NCBI GenBank assembly: GCA_947254375.1
Contig: CAMYCF010000005.1
Span: 18,955 to 82,954, forward strand
DNA: 64,000 bases
Direction: 5' to 3'
Source of the DNA: an uncultured Mobilibacterium sp.
Lineage (GTDB): Bacteria > Bacillota > Clostridia > Peptostreptococcales > Anaerovoracaceae
A model generated the notes under the pieces. It ran no database searches, had not been told where the DNA came from, and was given only the letters and a program-made list of their open reading frames with translations. Made by a program: the position numbers and the translations under genes. Positions 59,348 through 64,000 of the stretch are shown piece by piece (position 1 is the first letter of the stretch; each line of letters begins with the position of its first letter).

Positions 59348-61126
59348 ATGAGAGAAATTATGTCGGGTAACGAAGCAACTGCCCGCGGAGCCTATGAAGG
59401 CGGCTGCGTTTTTGCTTCTGCATATCCCGGAACACCAAGTACGGAGATCCTCGAGAATATGCCTCAGTATAAGGAAAAGGTATATTGCGAATGGGCTCCG
59501 AATGAGAAGGTAGCTTTGGAAGCCGCTATCGGAGCTTCGGTTGCCGGAGTAAGATCGTTTGCGGCGATGAAGCACGTAGGACTTAACGTAGCTGCGGACC
59601 CTGCATTTACATTTGCTTACACAGGCGTAACGGGCGGATGTGTAATCGTTTCGGCGGATGACCCGGGACAGCACAGCTCCCAGAACGAACAGGACAACAG
59701 AAACTACGCCAAGGCTGCAAGACTGCTTATGCTCAGCCCTGCTTCCAGCCAGGAAGCGAAAGACTTCATGAAGATGGCGTTCAAGCTGTCCGAACAGTTC
59801 GATACACCTGTATTGTTCCATACGACGACAAGGGTATGTCACTCCAAGGGACTCGTAGAACTCGGCGACAGAGAAGAAGTTCCTGCAGTTCCTTACAAGA
59901 AGAACATCAAGAAATATGTAGCTTCCCCGGCTAACGCTATCGTCATGAGAGGCGAACTCGAGAAGAGACTGGTTGCAATGGAAGAATTTGCAAACACGGT
60001 TTCCATCAACCAGCCTGAATGGCACGACAAGAAGATCGGTATCGTAACTTCCGGTATCGCTTATCAGTATGCTAAGGAAGCATTCGGAGATAAGGCATCG
60101 TACCTCAAACTCGGTATGACTTTCCCTCTCCCTACCAAGCTGATCAAAGACTTCTGCTCACAGGTAGAGAAGGTATACGTAGTAGAGGAAATGGATCCTT
60201 ACCTCGAAGAGTTCCTGAAGATGAACGGAATCGAATGTCAGGGTAAAGAACTGTTGCCTAAGTACGGCGAGCTGAACACTGATATCTTAAGACACTGCCT
60301 CCTCGGCGAAGAGATCGAGACGCTCTCTTCAGAGAAGTCCGCAGTAGTAAGACCTCCGGTACTCTGCGCAGGATGCCCTCACAGAGGTTTCTTCTACACT
60401 CTTTCCAAGAAGAAAGGTATCATGATCACCGGAGACATCGGCTGCTATACGCTCGGTTCGGCACCTCCGCTCAGCGCTCTCGATACTACGTTCTGCATGG
60501 GCGGAAGTATCTCCACCGGATACGGTGCAGCTCAGGCGTTCAAGAAAGCGGAAATGCCTACTAAGGTAGTTGCCGTTATCGGAGACTCCACTTTCTTCCA
60601 TACCGGTATTCCGAGCCTGATCGGCGCTTCCTACAACGGAGCATCGAGCACGACCGTTATCCTCGATAACAGGATCACGGGAATGACGGGACACCAGGAG
60701 AACCCTGGAACGGGATTCACCCTCATGGGAGATCCTGCTATCGAAGTTGATATCCCTGCTCTCTGCGAAGCTATCGGAATCAAGAAGGAAAACATCTGGA
60801 TCGTAGACCCTAACGACCTCAAAGAGGTAAGCGGAGTACTCGACGAAGCTATTGCTAAGGACGAGCCTACTGTAGTTATCACCAGATGGCCTTGTATGCT
60901 CAAGAAATTCAGTCAGCAGGATAAGGATGAGTTCACTACGCTTAATACGCGCCAGTGCTACATCGACCAAGAGGCATGCAGAAACTGCAAGTCCTGCGTA
61001 AGGACCGGTTGTCCTGCATTGATCTCCACCAAGGAAAAGGTTGTGATCGATAAGAACAGCTGCACGGGTTGTACGGTGTGCAAGCAGGTATGCCCATTCA
61101 ATGCGATTTCGGAGGTGGCAAGATAA
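59348..61126 (+). CDS. iorA: Indolepyruvate:ferredoxin oxidoreductase, alpha subunit
   Basis: A 592-residue thiamine-diphosphate enzyme that oxidatively decarboxylates aryl pyruvates (from aromatic amino acids) to aryl-acetyl-CoA, reducing ferredoxin. The N-terminal pyrimidine-binding region begins MSGNEATARGAYEGG; the TPP domain contains CAGCPHRGFFYTLSK and GDIGCYTLG ... CMGGSISTGYG. The C-terminus has two 4Fe-4S motifs: CRNCKSCVRTGCP and CTGCTVCKQVCP. Strong AAGGAGGT (59334-59341) and a consensus promoter suggest high expression. It overlaps iorB by one base. Confidence 0.97.
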   Translation: MREIMSGNEATARGAYEGGCVFASAYPGTPSTEILENMPQYKEKVYCEWAPNEKVALEAAIGASVAGVRSFAAMKHVGLNVAADPAFTFAYTGVTGGCVIVSADDPGQHSSQNEQDNRNYAKAARLLMLSPASSQEAKDFMKMAFKLSEQFDTPVLFHTTTRVCHSKGLVELGDREEVPAVPYKKNIKKYVASPANAIVMRGELEKRLVAMEEFANTVSINQPEWHDKKIGIVTSGIAYQYAKEAFGDKASYLKLGMTFPLPTKLIKDFCSQVEKVYVVEEMDPYLEEFLKMNGIECQGKELLPKYGELNTDILRHCLLGEEIETLSSEKSAVVRPPVLCAGCPHRGFFYTLSKKKGIMITGDIGCYTLGSAPPLSALDTTFCMGGSISTGYGAAQAFKKAEMPTKVVAVIGDSTFFHTGIPSLIGASYNGASSTTVILDNRITGMTGHQENPGTGFTLMGDPAIEVDIPALCEAIGIKKENIWIVDPNDLKEVSGVLDEAIAKDEPTVVITRWPCMLKKFSQQDKDEFTTLNTRQCYIDQEACRNCKSCVRTGCPALISTKEKVVIDKNSCTGCTVCKQVCPFNAISEVAR

Positions 61127-61701
61127 TGAGTGATGTTAAGAATATTTTGTTGGTAGGTGTCGGCGGACAGGGAACCATTTTGGCAAGTAAGGTTCTTACG
61201 AGCGGTCTGATCGATGCCGGCTACGACGTAAAGATGAGTGAGATCCACGGAATGTCACAGCGTGGAGGAAGCGTAAGTACTCAGGTTAGATACGGTGACG
61301 AAGTTCTTTCCCCTATCGTAGGTAAGGGCGCAGCTGACGTAATCGTAGCGTTCGAAAGAATGGAAGCGTTGAGATGGCTCGACCACCTCAAACCAAACGG
61401 AAAGATGGTAGTAAATGACTTCAGCATCCTTCCTGCACCTGTACTTCTCGGAAAAGCTGAGTATCCTGAAGGGATCATCGAAGAGCTCTCTTCGAAGTGC
61501 GACGTACTCTCGATCAAAGCGGGAGAGATCGCTGAAGAGCTCGGAAACGCTAAGGCTATGAACGTCGTACTCCTCGGAGCACTTGTTAAAGCTATCGGCG
61601 GACTTGATGACGTTGACTGGGATAAGCAGATCGAGAAAAACGTTAAGCCTAAATTCGTAGAACTCAACAAGAAGGCTTTCAAAGCCGGATACGAGATCTA
61701 A
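61126..61701 (+). CDS. iorB: Indolepyruvate:ferredoxin oxidoreductase, beta subunit
   Basis: A 191-residue gamma-type subunit of the 2-oxoacid:ferredoxin oxidoreductase family with the N-terminal VGVGGQGTILASKVL and the segment EIHGMSQRGGSVSTQVRYG that contacts CoA or the partner. It forms the complex with IorA. ATG 61126 overlaps the IorA stop (TAATG) and GGAGGTGG lies at 61111-61118; an upstream in-frame start would lie inside iorA. A terminator follows 20 bases after the stop. The adjacent ptb gene may convert the resulting acyl-CoA. Confidence 0.96.
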   Translation: MSDVKNILLVGVGGQGTILASKVLTSGLIDAGYDVKMSEIHGMSQRGGSVSTQVRYGDEVLSPIVGKGAADVIVAFERMEALRWLDHLKPNGKMVVNDFSILPAPVLLGKAEYPEGIIEELSSKCDVLSIKAGEIAEELGNAKAMNVVLLGALVKAIGGLDDVDWDKQIEKNVKPKFVELNKKAFKAGYEI

Positions 61702-61721
61702 TCGAACGGATTTTACTAAAA

Positions 61722-61748
61722 AGGGAGTCGGCAGTGCCGGCTCCTTTT
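61722..61748 (+). terminator. Terminator of iorAB
   Basis: Stem GGAGTCGGC/GCCGGCTCC (one G-T pair) with a 3-base loop, then TTTT. Confidence 0.85.
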
Positions 61749-61795
61749 GCCGTTAAAAGCGATTTTTACCGCGCCCGACGATAAAAGTGAAAAGC

Positions 61796-61844
61796 TCGGG
61801 CTTTTCAGCGGCCCGTAAATTCGGACTTTTTAGCGGCTCATAAA
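61796..61844 (+). repeat. Two 24-bp imperfect tandem repeats before the ptb promoter
   Basis: Copies at 61796-61819 and 61821-61844 differ at six positions (TCGGRCTTTTYAGCGGCYCRTAAA). They end just before the -10 box and could be a regulator site or a duplication remnant. Confidence 0.65.
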
Positions 61845-61846
61845 AA

Positions 61847-61855
61847 TGTTATAAT
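61847..61855 (+). promoter_or_regulatory. ptb promoter (extended -10)
   Basis: TGTTATAAT at 61847-61855; -35 poor (TTTTTA). Confidence 0.7.
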
Positions 61856-61899
61856 CACAGATAGCAAAACTTTATAGAACAAACAGAGAAGGAGACGTT

Positions 61900-62802
61900 A
61901 TGTTAAAGAATTTTGAAGCTATGGCCGAAATGGTAAAGAGCCATCCGGTCAAAAAGAGACTCGTTCTTGCCTGCGCTCACGATGAACATTCGCTCGATGC
62001 CGTATACGAAGCGTACAAAGAGGGTGTCATCGAACCTATCCTCGTAGGAAAGACGGATGAGATAAAGAAGATCATGGCTGAAAACGGTTTCGACTTCGGC
62101 GATGTAAAGATCTATGACGAACAGGATGATATCGAGGCCGCAAAGACTGCAGTAAGGCTCATAAGGGAAGACGAGGGAGATTTCCTCATGAAGGGCAAAA
62201 TGCAGACTGCCGACCTTCTCAAGCAGGTAGTAAACAAGGAGACCGGCCTTCAGGTAGGAAAGATCATGTCGCACGTAGGACTCTTCGAAGTTCCTAATTA
62301 CCACAAGGTAGTGATCAATACGGACGGCGGTATGTTGCCTCACCCTGACCTCGAGCAGAAGGTAAAGATCATCAACAATGCGGTAGAGACTCTCCACAAC
62401 ATGGGCTATGAAGTGCCTAAGGTAGCGGTCATCTGCGCAGCGGAGAAGCTGAACAAGAAGGCTGTTGAGTCGACCGACGCTGCTGAGCTCAAAGAGATGA
62501 ACGAGAGAGGAGAGATCAAGGGATGCATCGTAGAAGGTCCTATCTCCTACGATATCGCGATCAGCAAAGAGATCGCCGAGATGAAAGGTTTTGAGAGCCC
62601 TGTAGCGGGAGACGCCGACATCCTCGTTATGCCTATCATGGCAGCCGGCAACATGCTCGGAAAAGCGTGGGTCATCAACGGCGGAGGCCGCATGGCGGGA
62701 CTGATCGTCGGAGCAAAGGCTCCTATCGTCCTCACTTCGAGAGGATCGAGCGCTGCAGAGAAATACTATTCGATCGTATTCGCGGCGGCGGCATCGAAAT
62801 AG
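61900..62802 (+). CDS. ptb: Phosphate acyltransferase (phosphotransbutyrylase-like)
   Basis: A 300-residue PTA_PTB family protein. It moves an acyl group between CoA and phosphate, giving an acyl phosphate for ATP formation. Features: DGDxxKGKMQTADLLKQV-type (here EGDFLMKGKMQTADLLKQV), GKIMSHVGLFEVP, TDGGMLPHPDLEQKV and DILVMPIMAAGNMLGKAW. The length and the KGK motif match butyrate/branched-chain acyltransferases rather than Pta. A butyrate kinase gene normally follows; none is in the remaining window. Adjacent to iorAB, it may act on aryl- or branched-acyl-CoA from amino-acid oxidation. GAAGGAGA precedes the ATG. It has a separate promoter, so linkage to iorAB is functional rather than operonic. 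Confidence 0.9.
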   Translation: MLKNFEAMAEMVKSHPVKKRLVLACAHDEHSLDAVYEAYKEGVIEPILVGKTDEIKKIMAENGFDFGDVKIYDEQDDIEAAKTAVRLIREDEGDFLMKGKMQTADLLKQVVNKETGLQVGKIMSHVGLFEVPNYHKVVINTDGGMLPHPDLEQKVKIINNAVETLHNMGYEVPKVAVICAAEKLNKKAVESTDAAELKEMNERGEIKGCIVEGPISYDIAISKEIAEMKGFESPVAGDADILVMPIMAAGNMLGKAWVINGGGRMAGLIVGAKAPIVLTSRGSSAAEKYYSIVFAAAASK

Positions 62803-62853
62803 TCACCGATTTTTATCGGCGCGATAAAAGACACATATATAATGTGTATAAAG

Positions 62854-62880
62854 AAGGCGCTTCACAAAGGGGCGCCTTTT
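62854..62880 (+). terminator. Terminator of ptb
   Basis: Stem AAGGCGC/GCGCCTT with an 11-base loop, ending in TTTT. Confidence 0.85.
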
Positions 62881-62933
62881 GTGTTGAACGCGTGTATTTC
62901 AAGGCTTTGAGGGCAGGCGGCGCGCTTTTTACC

Positions 62934-62962
62934 TTGAAAACGGCAATGAAAAATGCTATTAT
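62934..62962 (+). promoter_or_regulatory. Promoter of the DUF308 gene
   Basis: TTGAAA (62934-62939), 17 bases, TATTAT (62957-62962). Its start point (near 62969) rules out the in-frame ATG at 62966 as the start codon. Confidence 0.75.
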
Positions 62963-63004
62963 TACATGAGTTTTTTAGAGAAAAGAAATCGAGGGTGTTG
63001 TTTA

Positions 63005-63709
63005 ATGAGAACTCTGATGATGTTTGAAGGTATAGTTGCCGTCATTGTAGGAACTTTCTGCATGGCGAATTACGGGGCAACTTTTCTGTCGGTCGCTTTC
63101 GTGGTCGGCGCGTCTTTGGTCTTTTCCGGGATCTGCGAGATTCTCGTCGATAAGATAGCGCTCGTAAGAGACAGCAGGGGCGAGCTCGGTGTGCGCGGTA
63201 TCATGCTGCTGATCATGGGGATCGTTTTCGTGACGGGGACCGTGCCCGAGAACATGGCTGTCATGGCGCTCTTCGCATTCATGCTCATTGAGGAGGGAAT
63301 GAAACTCCTGGCTTCGGTAAAAAAAGAGATGAAGTCGAATACGGCTCAGGACAACATCTTCCTGGTTGTCGGTGCCCTTTGCATCATCGTAGGGTTATAC
63401 ATGTTTTTCAACCAGTACCTTTTCCACCTGAACATCCTCGGACTCGTGGGAGCGTCGATGTTCCTGCTCGGCCTGTGCGGTTTCAGATACGCGATCAACC
63501 TCGAATACAGGAGGCCTTCCTTTATAACGGGGACTCATGAGCGCCTGAGCGAAGCCAGGGAGATGGAGAGGCGCGGCATGAAGAAGGCCAAAGAGGGCGT
63601 TCGCGAGACCAAAATCGCGAGGGAGAGGATCCAGAAGCTGAACAGGCAGATGGCGAGGGAGAAGCATCTCGTGCTCGACGAAGACCAGAAGAGCCGTTCG
63701 AAGAAATAA
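63005..63709 (+). CDS. DUF308 (HdeD-like) membrane protein with basic helical tail
   Basis: A 234-residue protein with about six membrane spans in pairs, including MFEGIVAVIVGTFCMANYG, IMLLIMGIVFVTGTVP and IFLVVGALCIIVGLYMFF. This is the DUF308/HdeD arrangement; members are linked to acid or stress response but have no firm activity. After residue ~170 comes a long basic helix (REMERRGMKKAKEGVRETKIARERIQKLNRQ) probably cytoplasmic and coiled-coil. AGGGTG precedes ATG 63005. The function is unknown. It is isolated, with its own promoter and terminator. Confidence 0.75.
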   Translation: MRTLMMFEGIVAVIVGTFCMANYGATFLSVAFVVGASLVFSGICEILVDKIALVRDSRGELGVRGIMLLIMGIVFVTGTVPENMAVMALFAFMLIEEGMKLLASVKKEMKSNTAQDNIFLVVGALCIIVGLYMFFNQYLFHLNILGLVGASMFLLGLCGFRYAINLEYRRPSFITGTHERLSEAREMERRGMKKAKEGVRETKIARERIQKLNRQMAREKHLVLDEDQKSRSKK

Positions 63710-63729
63710 GAAGATCATATGATATGTCT

Positions 63730-63757
63730 GCGGCGCCGATCGGGCGTCGCTTTTGTT
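63730..63757 (+). terminator. Terminator after the DUF308 gene
   Basis: Stem GCGGCGCC with GGGCGTCGC (one G-T pair) around a GATCG loop, then TTTTGTTTT. Confidence 0.75.
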
Positions 63758-63791
63758 TTGCGGCGGTCGCTTCCTAAAAGTGCGGGCAGCG

Positions 63792-63853
63792 TCGGCGGTA
63801 AAAGTGTAATCAGTGGCGGCGGTAAAAGCGTAATCAGGCGTCGCGGTAAAAGT
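63792..63853 (+). repeat. Three 24-bp-spaced repeats of GCGGTAAAAGYGTAATCAG
   Basis: Copies at 63792-63813 and 63816-63837 (22 bases, two differences) and a third partial copy at 63841-63853. They lie in the last intergenic region, about 100 bases before a consensus promoter. Confidence 0.8.
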
Positions 63854-63949
63854 CTTCATCTATATATAGGTGCTCGGCGGCGGCAAAAACAATATATTTG
63901 GCGTGTAAAAAAATATTTTAAAAAAAGTAAAATAAGTCCGTTCTAAGTG

Positions 63950-63978
63950 TTGACAAAGGGCGCAGGGCTGGATATAAT
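63950..63978 (+). promoter_or_regulatory. Consensus promoter for the gene beyond the window
   Basis: TTGACA (63950-63955), 17 bases, TATAAT (63973-63978). The window ends 22 bases later in GAGGAGATG. The GAGGAG may be the next gene's ribosome site, with its start codon outside. Confidence 0.9.
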
Positions 63979-64000
63979 ATACAAGCTGTCTGAGGAGATG

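Noticed and set aside
1..64000. CRISPR arrays, insertion sequences, integrases or phage genes
   Set aside because: No regularly spaced identical repeats with unique spacers, no transposase or integrase, and no terminal inverted repeats were seen.

Overview
The window looks like chromosomal sequence from an obligately anaerobic, amino-acid-fermenting, low-to-mid GC Firmicute of the Eubacteriales/Peptostreptococcales type, possibly Anaerovoracaceae. This is inferred from the gene set: an [FeFe]-hydrogenase-like sensor, indolepyruvate:ferredoxin oxidoreductase, phosphotransbutyrylase-like enzyme, EFR1 ferredoxin-flavodoxin, selenium-uptake genes and YacL/CarD/MrnC-type housekeeping. Strong Shine-Dalgarno sequences and consensus TTGACA-N17-TATAAT promoters fit as well. 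I see no phage, insertion sequence, CRISPR array or rRNA operon. One tRNA gene is present.

Layout. (1) 1-7.6 kb: tail of an upstream gene, an NhaC antiporter, a pair of fused ATPase-permease ABC exporters and a TVP38-family membrane protein. (2) 7.9-11.0 kb: copper module, with a CsoR operator, csoR, and copA carrying a CopZ-like domain fused to its C-terminus. (3) 11.2-14.5 kb: ferrous iron module, with feoA, feoA, feoB and two tiny membrane proteins. (4) 14.5-18.9 kb: an [FeFe]-hydrogenase-like sensor with PAS domain, its PP2C/SpoIIE phosphatase partner, and rarA. (5) 19-21.5 kb: a wall-anchored surface protein and a lipoprotein interrupted by an in-frame TGA. (6) 21.6-28.9 kb: asnS, an EF-G-like GTPase, radA, and a selenium cluster yedE-yedF-DUF3343. 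(7) 28.9-31.6 kb, minus strand: YbaK deacylase and an OmpR-type two-component system. (8) 31.7-41.8 kb: a long housekeeping operon, carD-yacL-ispDF-proS-chrA-chrA-cysS-mrnC-thyA-folA-rlmB, then tRNA-Thr. It resembles the radA-yacL-ispD-ispF-cysS-mrnC-rlmB order of Bacillus with insertions. (9) 41.9-51.7 kb: class I aldolase, glnS, FHA-FtsW fusion plus PBP, a DUF6110-like protein with an unusual P1-type ATPase, YbjQ and EFR1. (10) 51.9-56.2 kb, minus strand: a broken VaFE surface-protein gene, and an NhaC-family transporter behind a clear lysine riboswitch. (11) 56.4-64 kb: pentapeptide protein, panC with a BASS-family probable pantoate transporter, iorAB, ptb and a DUF308 membrane protein.

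Functional links: several operons handle metals (Cu, Fe, Se and an unidentified P1-ATPase substrate). Peptidoglycan synthesis (FtsW/PBP), translation (five aminoacyl-tRNA-related genes) and folate/thymidylate synthesis fill the core. The most interesting points are the CopA-CopZ fusion with an internal start signal, the hairpin and 9-codon leader in front of feoB, the apparent ATA start of the FHA-FtsW gene, the CPC-less P1-ATPase with its small partner, the hydrogenase-like sensor/phosphatase pair, a possible attenuator before the selenium cluster, and two surface-protein genes with premature stops.
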